From: Natrinema ejinorense
GTDB lineage: Archaea > Halobacteriota > Halobacteria > Halobacteriales > Natrialbaceae
Assembly: GCF_002494345.1 (NCBI RefSeq)
Contig: NZ_NXNI01000001.1
Location: 1,612,001 to 1,676,000, forward strand
Reading direction: 5' to 3'
Length of the DNA: 64,000 nt
Below are positions 52,833-61,853 of this stretch, piece by piece. Made by a program: the position numbers and the translations under genes. The notes beneath the pieces were generated by a model that ran no database searches, was not told the DNA's origin, and was given only the letters and a program-made list of their open reading frames with translations. Every line of letters begins with the position of its first letter. Position 1 is the first letter of the stretch.

Positions 52833-54635
52833 TCACTCCACTGTCACGCTCTTGGCCAGATTGCGCGGCTTGTCGATCGAGCGTCCCAGCAGGTTGGCAA
52901 CCCAGTAGGCGACCAGTTGCAACTGGACGTTCGCGAGCACTGACGCACTGATGTCGTCGACGGCGGGAATCTCGAGGACGTGGTCGGCGTAGCGCGTCAC
53001 GTCGGACTCCCCGTCGGTGATCGCCACGACGGGTGCGTCGCGGGCTTCGACTTCTTTGACGTTTCCGATCGTCTTCCGAGCGGTTTCGCCGTCGCCGGTG
53101 ACGATCGCGAACACGGGCGTGGTTTCGGTCACGAGGGCCAGCGGGCCGTGTTTCAACTCGCCGGATGCGAATCCCTCCGCGTGACGGTAGGTGATCTCCT
53201 TCATTTTCAGCGCGCCCTCGAGCGCGACCGGGTAGTGGTAGCCCCGTCCCACGAAGAAGTACGCGTCGGCATCGACGAACGCCTCGGCGACCGCTCTGGC
53301 GGTCGTCGTTTCGAGGACCGTCTGGATCTGCCCGGGGATGTCTCGGAGTGCCTCGAGTTCCCCGCGAGTCGGGCCGTCGCCGAGTTCGAACGCCAGCAGT
53401 GCGAGCGCGAGTTGCTGGCTCGCGAACGTCTTCGTCGCGGCGACGCCGATCTCGGGACCCGCTCTGATGTAGAGGGCGTGATCGCACTCTCGAGCGGCGG
53501 AGCTGCCGACCGTGTTGGTCACGGCGAGCGTCGTCGCCCCGGCGCGGTCGGCCTCACGGAGGGCGCGTAACGTGTCGGCGGTCTCGCCGCTCTGGGTGAC
53601 GCCGACGACGAGCGTCCCCTCGTCGACGGGAACGCGATCGCTCCCGTATTCGCTGGCGAGAAACGCCTGTGCCCTCACGCCGCCCGACCGGAGCCGCTCC
53701 GCACCGAACATCGCCGCGTGATACGACGTTCCGCAGGCGACGAACTGGACCGGACCGCCGTGGTCGATGGCGGCGAGTTCCGCCAGATCGACCGTTCCCT
53801 CGAGTTCGTCGATCCGGCCCCGGAGACACTGTCGTAGGGCCGTCGGCTGCTCGTGGATCTCCTTGAGCATATAGTGGTCGTAGCCGCTTTTCTCCGCGTC
53901 TTCGGAGTCCCACGCGATCGTTTCCGTCGGCCGGTCGACGGGTTCTCCCGCTCCGTCAGTGATGACCGCGCCGTCCGCGGAGAGTCGAGCGAAATCGCCG
54001 TTCTCGAGGTAGCAGACGCGGTCGGTGTACTCGATGAACGCGGGGACGTCGCTCGCGAGGTACGTCCCGGTCTCGCCGAGGCCGACGACGAGCGGGGAAT
54101 CCTGGCGAGCCGCGTACACCGTCTCCGAGCCGTCGAAAACGGCGGCGATCGCGTAACTGCCCTCGAGCTGGTCGATCGCCAGCCGGAACGCAGCCTCGGG
54201 GTCGGCACCGCGGTCGAGGTAGCGCCCGATCAGGTGAGGAACGACTTCGGTGTCCGTCTCGCTCTGGAAGGCGACGCCCGCATCGACGAGATCATCGCGC
54301 AGCCGCTGGTAGTTCTCGATGATCCCGTTGTGGACGACGGCGACCCGTCCCGCCGCATCGCCGTGTGGGTGGGCGTTGGCGTCGGACGGTTTGCCGTGTG
54401 TACTCCAGCGCGTGTGACCGATTCCGACCGGTTCGCCCGCGAGGGCAGGGCGAGAAACCACGTCCTCGAGTGCCGACAGCTCGCCGGCGGCCTTCGAGAC
54501 CCGCATCGAGGGGGTCGGTACGGCCAGTCCGGCGGAATCGTAGCCACGATACTCGAGTTGCGAGAGCCCGTCGAGAACGACGTCGACTGCATCGCTACCG
54601 TCGGTAGAGCCGACGTACCCCACGATACCACACAT
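52833..54635 (-). CDS. glmS: Glutamine-fructose-6-phosphate aminotransferase (isomerizing)
   Basis: The 600-residue protein is full length. MCGIVGYVG holds the N-terminal Cys nucleophile of the glutaminase domain. HTRWSTHGKPSDANAHPH and VAVVHNGIIENY follow. The two SIS domains carry FVACGTSYHAAMFG, VGVTQSGETADTL and the C-terminal NLAKSVTVE. It makes glucosamine-6-phosphate from fructose-6-phosphate and glutamine in the cytoplasm, the first step to UDP-GlcNAc. It lies two bases after the glmU-like gene, so they form an operon. Confidence 0.95.
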   Translation of the reverse strand: MCGIVGYVGSTDGSDAVDVVLDGLSQLEYRGYDSAGLAVPTPSMRVSKAAGELSALEDVVSRPALAGEPVGIGHTRWSTHGKPSDANAHPHGDAAGRVAVVHNGIIENYQRLRDDLVDAGVAFQSETDTEVVPHLIGRYLDRGADPEAAFRLAIDQLEGSYAIAAVFDGSETVYAARQDSPLVVGLGETGTYLASDVPAFIEYTDRVCYLENGDFARLSADGAVITDGAGEPVDRPTETIAWDSEDAEKSGYDHYMLKEIHEQPTALRQCLRGRIDELEGTVDLAELAAIDHGGPVQFVACGTSYHAAMFGAERLRSGGVRAQAFLASEYGSDRVPVDEGTLVVGVTQSGETADTLRALREADRAGATTLAVTNTVGSSAARECDHALYIRAGPEIGVAATKTFASQQLALALLAFELGDGPTRGELEALRDIPGQIQTVLETTTARAVAEAFVDADAYFFVGRGYHYPVALEGALKMKEITYRHAEGFASGELKHGPLALVTETTPVFAIVTGDGETARKTIGNVKEVEARDAPVVAITDGESDVTRYADHVLEIPAVDDISASVLANVQLQLVAYWVANLLGRSIDKPRNLAKSVTVE

Positions 54636-54637
54636 CG

Positions 54638-55819
54638 TTACTGGACCTCCGTTCCGGTCTCGATCGTCCCGCGAACGGTCGTTCCCGCGTTGATGACGGC
54701 ATCGGAGCCGACGATCGTTCCCGGCGCGTAGGTCACGCCGCCACCGTCGTGAACGCGATCCGCGAGCAACGCGCCCAGTCGTTCGGCTTCGTGGACGCGG
54801 TCGCCGACGCGGACGTCGCCTGGCCCCCCGACGACGGTCGAACCTGTGCCGATCCGGACGTTCCGCCCAGTGACGCAGTCGACGAGCGTCGCCCCCGAAC
54901 CGACGCGCGTGTCGGCGTCGATGACGCTGGTCTCGACGACGGCGTTCGCTCCGATCGTCGCGTTCTTGCCGAGTGCGACGTTCGGGCCGACGACGGCGCC
55001 CGGGCCGACGACGCAGTCGGCGGAAATCACGACCGGCTCGACGATCGTTGCCGAGTCGTGAACGCGAGCATCGGCCGAAATCTCGCTTTCGACACCGTCG
55101 ACGCTCTCGAAGAGGGTCTCGGTTACCTCGAGGAGATCCCAGGGATACGTCGCGTCGATCCAGATACCCTCGGACGTGACGCCCCGGACGGTCTCCGTCG
55201 ACTCGATCGCGTTCGCGATCCCGTCGACGAGCGAGTACTCGTTCAGTTGTGGTTCCGGCCCCCGGAGATATTCGAACAGCTCCGGATCGAAGGCGTAGAC
55301 GCCCGCGTTGAGCTGGTACGTCCGGTCGTCGCGGGGACGTTCGACGATTTCCAGAACGCTGCCGTTGTCCTCGAGGATCACGCCGCCGTAGTTGTCGACG
55401 GCCGCGTCGCGAACGAGTCCGAGCGTCGCGATCGCGTCGTCGTCATCGTCGTAAGCAGCGAGGACGTCCTCGACGATCCGCTGGGCCACGAGTTGATCGC
55501 CGTTGAGGACGAGTTGGGGCTCGGAAACCTCGGGTTCGGCAGCCAACAGGGCGTGCCCACTGCCGAGTTGCTTGTCCTGGACGACGTACTCGAGAGAGGC
55601 GTCGCGGTACGTCGAGCCGAAATACGACTGGACGTGCGTCCGCCCGTATCCGACGACGACGGTGAGCTCCGTAATGCCGGCGTCGACGAGCGCATCGAAG
55701 ACGTGCTCGAGAATCGGCTTGGTCGCCGCGGGAAGCATCGGCTTTGGCCGATGTTTCGTCAGGGGACGGAGACGGGCTCCCTCCCCCGCTGCGAGAACAA
55801 CCGCAGAATGAATCGTCAT
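54638..55819 (-). CDS. glmU: GlmU-like sugar-1-phosphate nucleotidyltransferase/acetyltransferase
   Basis: The 393-residue protein has an N-terminal nucleotidyltransferase domain (VVLAAGEGARLRPLTKHRPK, about residues 7-26), metal/substrate residues in LVLNGDQLV, and a C-terminal left-handed beta-helix of hexapeptide repeats (for example VVGPGAVVGPNVALGKNATI). This fits archaeal GlmU: glucosamine-1-phosphate acetylation plus UDP-GlcNAc formation. It is upstream of and coupled with glmS. A glucose-1-phosphate thymidylyltransferase-like enzyme is the alternative. Confidence 0.88.
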   Translation of the reverse strand: MTIHSAVVLAAGEGARLRPLTKHRPKPMLPAATKPILEHVFDALVDAGITELTVVVGYGRTHVQSYFGSTYRDASLEYVVQDKQLGSGHALLAAEPEVSEPQLVLNGDQLVAQRIVEDVLAAYDDDDDAIATLGLVRDAAVDNYGGVILEDNGSVLEIVERPRDDRTYQLNAGVYAFDPELFEYLRGPEPQLNEYSLVDGIANAIESTETVRGVTSEGIWIDATYPWDLLEVTETLFESVDGVESEISADARVHDSATIVEPVVISADCVVGPGAVVGPNVALGKNATIGANAVVETSVIDADTRVGSGATLVDCVTGRNVRIGTGSTVVGGPGDVRVGDRVHEAERLGALLADRVHDGGGVTYAPGTIVGSDAVINAGTTVRGTIETGTEVQ

Positions 55820-55962
55820 TGGCAGAGTGAGAGTAATCCGCAGATATTATTCTTGTGGCTCGAACTGTCGCTCTCGACGAGAACTCAACAACGGACGGTG
55901 GCGTGATACCGAGTTCGATTCGGGACTACCGATCCCGGACGGGGCGGCGACCGGGACGTGAT

Positions 55963-56370
55963 TCAGGAACCGAGACCTCGCCAGCCGGGCTCGTAACAGA
56001 CGACCGCAGCCAGGGGGACGAAGACGACCACCAGCGGACCCGCATACAGCAGCTGGGTGAACGGGTCCGGCGGCGAGACGAGTGCCGAGACGACGAACGC
56101 GGTCGTGGCGCCGATTCCGAACGCGCCGAGGCGGCGTTCGGTCGATCCGGGCGGTTCGTCTCGGGCTGGGAGTCGCGTTCTGTACGCCCCGTATGCCGGG
56201 ACGGCGATCGGCAAGAACAGTATCGCGAACATCGCCCAGGCAATCCCGTTTGCACCGCGAGCGTTCGCGTCCGTTCCGATCGCATAGCAGAGACAGACCG
56301 TCGACGACAGCAAGACGAGTCCGATTACTAACGCAAGCGCAGCCCACGGCCAGAGAGTGAGCGAACTCAT
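55963..56370 (-). CDS. Small haloarchaeal four-helix membrane protein
   Basis: The 135-residue protein has hydrophobic segments LALVIGLVLLSSTVCLCYAIG, IAWAMFAILFLPIAVPAYG, IGATTAFVVSALV and LVVVFVPLAAVVCYEPG. A short loop with RLPARDEPPGS lies in the middle. No family is recognised. The gene stands alone between glmU and the nitronate monooxygenase operon. Confidence 0.6.
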   Translation of the reverse strand: MSSLTLWPWAALALVIGLVLLSSTVCLCYAIGTDANARGANGIAWAMFAILFLPIAVPAYGAYRTRLPARDEPPGSTERRLGAFGIGATTAFVVSALVSPPDPFTQLLYAGPLVVVFVPLAAVVCYEPGWRGLGS

Positions 56371-56526
56371 TCGTACCGGTCGAATACGTTCCGACGTTGC
56401 AAATAGTTAATTATACTGAATGCACTGTCTCTGAACAAACGTGAACAGCGCGATACTCCCTCACTCGAGTCGGTCACGAAGGGGATGGCCTCCCAGTCTG
56501 CCGTCGTCTCGAACCCGCGAGGGAGA
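56371..56526. other. Short intergenic stretch
   Basis: This 156-base gap lies between the nitronate monooxygenase gene and the small membrane protein gene. No gene is seen. Confidence 0.3.
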
Positions 56527-57555
56527 TTACCCGTCGGCATTCTGGCGACCCGGTAACCCCGAAATCGCCGTGTGGGTTTCCGAGACGAGGTCCGCGAGGA
56601 CGGCTCCGGCGGGCCGAATTTCGGCCACCTGTCCGACGCTCTGGCCGGCGAACAGTGCCAGTTCCTCGATCGCACCGTCGACGTCCGGGGTCGCGAGGGC
56701 CTCGTCGTAGCGCTCGATCGGCTCGCCGTCACCGGTGGTCGCGACGGTATCGGTTTCGCCCGGCCGTTCCCCGGCAGGGGGACTGCCCGCGCGTTCCCAC
56801 CGCTCGAGCGTCTCGTTTCGCAATACGCGGTGTGGCGTTCCCGGCCAGCCCTTCTCGAAGAGGGTCGTGTACTCGGTGTCGGTTTCGTCGCTCTCGCGGA
56901 GCCGTCGCTGGTAGGCCTCGTGGACCCGGGCTTCCTCGCTCGCGACGAACCGCGTTCCCAGCCACGCGCCGTCGGCACCGAGCGCGAGCGCGGCCGCGAT
57001 CCCTCGGCCGTCGCCGATTCCGCCGGCCGCGACGATCGGAACGTCCGCACCGACGGCGTCCGCGACCCTCGGGACGAGCGCCGTCGTCGCCACGTCGCTC
57101 TGGACGTGACCGCCCGCCTCGAGTCCCTGCGTGACGACGATATCGACGCCGGCGTCGACGGCGTCGCGGGCTTCCTCGGCGCTCCCGACCGTCTGCGCGA
57201 CGATCGCGCCCGCGTCGTGAATCCGACCAACGTGGGGGTCGGCGTCCCCGAACGAGAGCGTGACGATCTCGGCCCCGGCGTCGAGGACCGCCTCGAGGTG
57301 GTCGGCCGTGGCCACGCTCGTCGTCGCGTCGTCGACCACGAGGTTGACCGCGAACGGCTCGTCGGTTAGCCCGCGTGTCTCGTCGATCACTCGCCGCGTC
57401 TCCGCGAGATCGCGCCACGTGACCGCGAGGTGACCGAGGCCGCCGGCGTTCGAGACGGCGGCCGCGAGTGCAGGGCAGGTCGCGCTCCCGATCGGCGCCT
57501 GGACGATCGGGTACTCGATCTCGAGCAGGTCACAGAGCGTCGTTCGTAGTGTCAT
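56527..57555 (-). CDS. Nitronate monooxygenase (2-nitropropane dioxygenase family)
   Basis: The 342-residue protein starts with LRTTLCDLLEIEYPIVQAPIGSATCPALAAAVSNAGGLGHL, the classic NMO TIM barrel opening. VTQGLEAGGHV and VPIVAAGGIGDGRGIAAALALGADGAWLGTRF are the FMN-phosphate-binding motifs. It oxidises nitroalkane nitronates or related toxic compounds using FMN and oxygen. It is the last gene of the nnr-moaC-NMO operon, 12 bases after moaC. Confidence 0.88.
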   Translation of the reverse strand: MTLRTTLCDLLEIEYPIVQAPIGSATCPALAAAVSNAGGLGHLAVTWRDLAETRRVIDETRGLTDEPFAVNLVVDDATTSVATADHLEAVLDAGAEIVTLSFGDADPHVGRIHDAGAIVAQTVGSAEEARDAVDAGVDIVVTQGLEAGGHVQSDVATTALVPRVADAVGADVPIVAAGGIGDGRGIAAALALGADGAWLGTRFVASEEARVHEAYQRRLRESDETDTEYTTLFEKGWPGTPHRVLRNETLERWERAGSPPAGERPGETDTVATTGDGEPIERYDEALATPDVDGAIEELALFAGQSVGQVAEIRPAGAVLADLVSETHTAISGLPGRQNADG

Positions 57556-57567
57556 CCTTCGTGCCCG

Positions 57568-58065
57568 CTACGGTCGCTGCTTTTCCTTCGTGAGCACGCC
57601 CACGTTCTCGATCCCGGTGTCGGGATACTGGCCGTCCTCGTCTTTCTCGACGGCCTTGACCATATCCCAGACGACGTTGAGACCGGTCGTCACGCCCTCG
57701 AGCGCCTCCATCTCACAGCCGGTCTTCCCGGTGGTCTCGACGGCGACCTGCAGTTCGATCCGATCCTCGGCGAGCGAAAAGTCGGTCTCGACGTTCGTAA
57801 TCGGGATCTGGTGACACATCGGGATCGTCTCCCAGGTGTGTTTGACGGCCTGGACCGCGCCGACGCGGGCGGTCGCGAGGACATCGCCCTTGCCGACCTC
57901 GTCGTCCCGGATCGCCTCGATCGTCGACGGCTGGAGGCGGATCTCACCGGCCGCGACCGCTCGGCGTTCGCTGTCGGGTTTGTCGCCGACGTCGACCATC
58001 TGGACGTCACCCTCGTCGGTCGTGTGGGTAAGCTCGTCGGCGGCCGCGTCGTCGTTCTCACTCAT
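57568..58065 (-). CDS. moaC: Cyclic pyranopterin monophosphate synthase MoaC
   Basis: From the ATG at 58065 the protein has 165 residues; an earlier GTG/ATG adds three. It contains VQMVDVGDKPDSERRAVAAGEI, MCHQIPITNV and TGCEMEALEGVTTGLNVVWDMVKAVEKD, the conserved MoaC regions with the catalytic Lys in DMVKAVEK. MoaC makes cPMP from the MoaA product, the first committed intermediate in molybdenum cofactor biosynthesis. It overlaps nnr by eight bases. Confidence 0.93.
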   Translation of the reverse strand: MSENDDAAADELTHTTDEGDVQMVDVGDKPDSERRAVAAGEIRLQPSTIEAIRDDEVGKGDVLATARVGAVQAVKHTWETIPMCHQIPITNVETDFSLAEDRIELQVAVETTGKTGCEMEALEGVTTGLNVVWDMVKAVEKDEDGQYPDTGIENVGVLTKEKQRP

Positions 58066-59506
58066 CCGAACCACCCCACAGGACCGCGGGAAGTTCGTTC
58101 ACGACCTCGGACGCGACGAACCCGTGGCCGTCTCGCTGGGCCAGTCGTTCCCCGGCAAGCCCGTTGACGTGTGCCGCCGCGGCAGCCGCCTCGAGTGGCT
58201 CGGTCCCCTCGAGCAGTGCCGCGACGAGACCGGCGAGCGTGTCGCCGGTCCCGCCGACTTTCATCCCGACGGTCCCGGAGCGGCTGATCCGGGTCCGTTC
58301 CCCGTCGGTGATAACGTCGTTCGCGCCCTTCGCGAGGACGACGTGCCCCAGTTCGGCCGCGAACGCCTCGATTTCGTCGGCCGTCGCGGCCAAATCGTCC
58401 GTATCCGGCCCCCCCATCCGCGCGAGTTCGCCACGATTCGGCGTACAGACCAGCGTCGCGTCCGTCTCGAGGTCGGGGACGACCGCGAGCGCGTCCGCGT
58501 CGACGACGACCCGCCCGGTCGAGGACTCGAGGAACTCCCGGGTGGCCGCGAGGGTCTCCTCGGCGTCCCCGAGCCCGGGGCCGATGACGACGACGTTGTC
58601 GTAGCGCTCGGCCGTCTCGAGCAGGTCGTCGGCCACCTCGGGCCTGAGAACGTCGTGTTCGTAGGGCTGGACGATGAGATCCTCGGTGTAGCCCTGGATC
58701 TCGCCGGCGACGGAGTCGGGTGCAGCGACGAACGAAAGGTCCGCGCCGCCCCGCAACGCGGCCTGGGCGGCCAGCGCCGGCGCACCGGTGTAGGGGCCGC
58801 CGCCGATGATGAACGGGCGTCCCTCACGGCCGTCGGGTCGAGCGAGGTCGACATCCCCGGGGCCGACGAACCGTTCTGCGGCCGCCGGGATGCCGATATC
58901 TGCGACGGTGACGGTCGCCTCGAGGTCCTCGAGGCCCGGTTTCGAATCGTGGAAGGTGACGACGCGATCGGCCTCGACCCCGTTGTCCGCGTGGTCGCCG
59001 CCATCCGCGTCGAACCCGGAGGGCACGTCGACCGCGACGACGGTGGCGTCGGTTTCGTTGATCGCCCCGGCGGCGGTCGCCGCGGGCTCCCGAAGGTCGC
59101 CGCTGATCCCCGTTCCGAGCATCGCGTCGACGATCACGTCCGCGTCGGCGAGCCCGAATCCCTCGGCGTCGCGATCGAACTCGCTCGAGTCGGTCACCGC
59201 CCGCGTCTCGTACTCGGCTTGCTCGAGAGCCGCCCAGTTCTCGCGAGCGATGTCGGTCCCGATCAGTTCCGCGCGACCGAGCAACACCGTCGTGACGTCG
59301 TAGTCGTCCAGAAAGCGGGCCGCGACGAACGCGTCGCCGCCGTTGTTCCCGCGGCCGGCGACGACGACGACTCGAGCGCCGGGATCGGCGATCGTCCGAA
59401 TCTCGCGGGCGACCGCGTGCCCGCTCGACTCCATCAACTGCTTTCGTGGCACGCCCAGCGCTGCGGCGTTTGCGTCGACGGCGGCCATTCGCTCGCCTGT
59501 AATCAT
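58058..59506 (-). CDS. nnr: Bifunctional NAD(P)HX epimerase/dehydratase (Nnr)
   Basis: I choose the ATG at 59506, giving 482 residues and the usual start MITGERMAAVDANAAALG. The N-terminal YjeF-type epimerase domain has VVVAGRGNNGGDAFVAAR, and the C-terminal dehydratase domain (CARKD) has VVVIGPGLGDAEETLAA and GTVGMKVGGTGDTLAGLVAAL. It repairs damaged NADHX/NADPHX. The upstream extended frame is non-coding on composition and should not be included. It overlaps moaC downstream. Confidence 0.9.
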   Translation of the reverse strand: MITGERMAAVDANAAALGVPRKQLMESSGHAVAREIRTIADPGARVVVVAGRGNNGGDAFVAARFLDDYDVTTVLLGRAELIGTDIARENWAALEQAEYETRAVTDSSEFDRDAEGFGLADADVIVDAMLGTGISGDLREPAATAAGAINETDATVVAVDVPSGFDADGGDHADNGVEADRVVTFHDSKPGLEDLEATVTVADIGIPAAAERFVGPGDVDLARPDGREGRPFIIGGGPYTGAPALAAQAALRGGADLSFVAAPDSVAGEIQGYTEDLIVQPYEHDVLRPEVADDLLETAERYDNVVVIGPGLGDAEETLAATREFLESSTGRVVVDADALAVVPDLETDATLVCTPNRGELARMGGPDTDDLAATADEIEAFAAELGHVVLAKGANDVITDGERTRISRSGTVGMKVGGTGDTLAGLVAALLEGTEPLEAAAAAAHVNGLAGERLAQRDGHGFVASEVVNELPAVLWGGSDE

Positions 59507-59626
59507 GACTGAGGGTTCGACCGGCCGGCCGTTGAAGATTGCGGACGGCGTGGACCGCTCGCCGAGACGGGTCGTCCGAGCCACGGTGACCAGCATGTTC
59601 AAGCCAGCACAGCCCTGAGCCCCGCT

Positions 59627-60124
59627 GTGAACGTCTTCTGGCTCGACGAGGACCCGCGGCTGGCTGCCCGCTATCACTGCGACCAGCACGTGAACAAACT
59701 GCTGCTCGAGGCCGCGCAAGTACTGTGCACCGCGGCTCGCGAGAACGGCTCCGAGGGGGACGGTCTCTATCGGTCGACCCACGTCGCCCATCCCGTAACG
59801 AGATGGGCAACGGAGTCGCGAGCCAATTGGCTTCGCCTTCGGGATCAGGCCGAAGCGCTCAACGCGGAGTTCGTCGAGCGCTACGACAAGGACGACGATC
59901 ACGCGAGTTGGGGCGTCATCGAGCGGATCGATCCCGACGACATCGCGTTCCCCGCCGACGAGCCGACGCCGCGTCCGCAGGCGATGCCCGACGAGTACAA
60001 ACGCCCCGACGATCCGGTCGCCGCGTATCGGGCGTACTACGCCGGCGAGAAAGCCGACTGGGCCGAGTGGCAGTATACGGCAGAGCCGCCGTGGCTCGAG
60101 GCGTCTCTGTCCGAGCGCGAGTGA
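59627..60124 (+). CDS. Conserved protein of the DNA-glycosylase-like 'DEDP' type
   Basis: The 165-residue protein starts at a GTG (59627) and opens with MNVFWLDEDPRLAARYHCDQHVNKLLLEAAQVLCTA. This resembles small proteins sometimes labelled pyrimidine dimer DNA glycosylase-like, with conserved HCDQHV and HPVTRWATESRANWLRL. The activity is not established, and I call it only by this resemblance. It is divergent from nnr. Confidence 0.65.
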   Translation: MNVFWLDEDPRLAARYHCDQHVNKLLLEAAQVLCTAARENGSEGDGLYRSTHVAHPVTRWATESRANWLRLRDQAEALNAEFVERYDKDDDHASWGVIERIDPDDIAFPADEPTPRPQAMPDEYKRPDDPVAAYRAYYAGEKADWAEWQYTAEPPWLEASLSERE

Positions 60125-60164
60125 TCATCTTTATTAGTTTATCGCTTGTCATTACTCGCTGGTC

Positions 60165-60479
60165 ATGTTTCCACCGCCGTTCTCGCGGGAATCGATTCTC
60201 TCGGACGACGTGAATCCCCTGACGCAGGCCTACCGTGACGTCGTCGTTTACGACGAGCGAGAGGCGGATGTGCCCCTTTATCAGGGCCCGATCGTCGTCC
60301 ACGCGAACGGGTGGATCGAACTCGAGGGAGACCGACTCCTCTCGCCGAACGCGGTCCATCACATCGACATCTACGACGGAGACGCCGGACTCGACGACCA
60401 GCAGGATACCACTGGGAGAGCCGACACCAGAACCGGGGACGATAGCGACGATCACCGGACCGGCCGGTTCAGCCGTTGA
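60165..60479 (+). CDS. Conserved haloarchaeal hypothetical protein
   Basis: The 104-residue protein begins MFPPPFSRESILSDDVNPLT and contains VPLYQGPIVVHANGWIELEGDRLLSPNAVHHIDIY, a beta-rich conserved stretch. The last ~25 residues are disordered and charged. No domain is recognised. It may share a transcript with the gene upstream, 40 bases away, although an AT-rich stretch lies between. Confidence 0.62.
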   Translation: MFPPPFSRESILSDDVNPLTQAYRDVVVYDEREADVPLYQGPIVVHANGWIELEGDRLLSPNAVHHIDIYDGDAGLDDQQDTTGRADTRTGDDSDDHRTGRFSR

Positions 60480-60532
60480 TATCGGCAGAGGTCGCCCCCT
60501 CCCACACGAGGCCGACGTTCGGACCGACCGCC

Positions 60533-60578
60533 GACTATCCGTAGCCACCGACAGTCACCGCACACCCGATCGCACGAC
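60533..60578. repeat. 5'-half copy of the 50.55-kb hairpin repeat
   Basis: This sequence matches 50549-50593 over 46 positions with about five substitutions and one inserted base. The 3' half of the hairpin is missing. It lies between the hypothetical gene and acylphosphatase, outside the accessory element. Confidence 0.6.
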
Positions 60579-60645
60579 GGGAGCGCTGGTCGGAGCGAGA
60601 CCCGCGGAGGATGCGATCGGTGTACGAATCGCGTCAGTTGATACT

Positions 60646-60924
60646 CTAGTACCGAATCTCGAATCCGTCTTCGCCCTGTGGTTCCTCGTACTCCGCTTCG
60701 ACGTCCTCGACGTTTGCCGCCGGACTGCCGGTCTGACACCACTCGACCATCGACTCGACGGCGTCGGCCGGCCCCTCGAAGACCGCCTCGACGCGGCCGT
60801 CCTCGAGGTTTCGAACCCAGCCGTCGATACCCCTCTCGTGGGCGGTATCGCGAGTGTTCGCGCGATAGTAGACGCCCTGTACCGTTCCCGAGACGAAGAC
60901 GCGTGCGCGGGTTCGATCGCTCAT
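60646..60924 (-). CDS. acyP: Acylphosphatase
   Basis: The 92-residue protein from the ATG at 60924 has ARVFVSGTVQGVYYRANTRDTA (phosphate-binding loop with the catalytic Arg) and GWVRNLEDGRVEAVFEG (catalytic Asn). It hydrolyses acyl phosphates. A long upstream in-frame extension is a shadow of the PAC2 gene and is rejected. Confidence 0.92.
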   Translation of the reverse strand: MSDRTRARVFVSGTVQGVYYRANTRDTAHERGIDGWVRNLEDGRVEAVFEGPADAVESMVEWCQTGSPAANVEDVEAEYEEPQGEDGFEIRY

Positions 60925-60983
60925 ATGCGGATACTCGATCGCGACCGTCAAAAAATCCGCCGCCGGGACCCCCTCGCGGATCG

Positions 60984-61730
60984 TTACTGATACATTCGCA
61001 GCGGCTGGGCCTGGGAACTTTCCTCCTGGCTGATCGCCTGCATCTGCCGGGCCAGCTGTTCGCGTTTCGCGCGGATCTCCTCGGCGCGGTCGATGAGTTC
61101 CTGTACGTCGACCTCGAGGTCGGCGACCGGCCCGATGCCGTCCTCGAGCAGGACGCTCGCGGCCTCGGGATCGGGGAACTGCGGGTTGCACTCGACGACG
61201 AGGCCGAGACTCCCGTAGTCTTCCTGTGCAGCGCGGTTGATGAGCGCCCCCGTCGGCCCCGTGATGACGCCGTCCTCCGGCGGAACCGGGATGTCGGTCG
61301 CCTCGAGTCGGTCGCCGCCGTCGCCGGTCGCGATGCCGTAGAGGTCGGGACGGTCCTCGTCGTCGCGCTCGGCGGGCAGACCGCTGAGGTAGATCGGCGT
61401 GACGCCATGCTCGACGATCCACCCGGTCAGGCAGTCGGCGACGCTCTCGACGGCCTTGGTGGTGATCGGGGCGTCGCTCTGGAGCGCGAGCAGGTCGTGT
61501 GCTTCGCTGACGTAGAGTCGGACCGGCGGCCGCGCCGTCCGATCGCCGCCGCGGTAGACGCCGATCCGGGGGAGCCCCTCGCAGTGGACGCTCGCGTAGT
61601 AGCGCATCTCGAGTTCCTCGACGAGGTGGTCGGTCGCGATCTTGCCGACCAGACCGACACCTGGAAACCCTTCGACGAGCGTCGGCGCTTCGAGTTCCGG
61701 TTCCGGTCCCTGAACGCGGATTCCTGCCAT
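60984..61730 (-). CDS. PAC2-family protein (proteasome-assembly-chaperone-like)
   Basis: From the ATG at 61730 the protein has 248 residues. LVEGFPGVGLVGKIATDHLVEELEM is the PAC2 N-terminal motif. GVTPIYLSGLPAERDDEDRP and ALINRAAQEDYGSLGLVVE follow in the middle. The C-terminus is helical (EELIDRAEEIRAKREQL-like). Archaeal PAC2 proteins are ATP-grasp-associated or proteasome-chaperone relatives. It is 59 bases upstream of acylphosphatase. Confidence 0.85.
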   Translation of the reverse strand: MAGIRVQGPEPELEAPTLVEGFPGVGLVGKIATDHLVEELEMRYYASVHCEGLPRIGVYRGGDRTARPPVRLYVSEAHDLLALQSDAPITTKAVESVADCLTGWIVEHGVTPIYLSGLPAERDDEDRPDLYGIATGDGGDRLEATDIPVPPEDGVITGPTGALINRAAQEDYGSLGLVVECNPQFPDPEAASVLLEDGIGPVADLEVDVQELIDRAEEIRAKREQLARQMQAISQEESSQAQPLRMYQ

Positions 61731-61853
61731 GATCGGACCGATGGCCGTCAGCGACATAAAATCGAGGGCAGCGGGTGCCAAACGAATCACACGGGCGGCC
61801 ACACGCTGCCCGCTTCGAAACCCACAAGCACCGGCCACCCGAACCTGCGGCCA

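Noticed and set aside
57836-59512. Open plus-strand frame of 558 codons opposite nnr and moaC
   Set aside because: It is the antisense of two well-identified genes; high GC produces long mirror frames, and its residues (Arg/Gly/Val/Asp runs) show no domain.
59507-59902. N-terminal extension of nnr
   Set aside because: The conserved Nnr start MITGERM is at 59506; the extension is antisense to the divergent gene at 59627.
60678-61853. Plus-strand extension in front of the RNA methyltransferase
   Set aside because: It is antisense to acylphosphatase and PAC2; the methyltransferase homology starts at the ATG at 61854.
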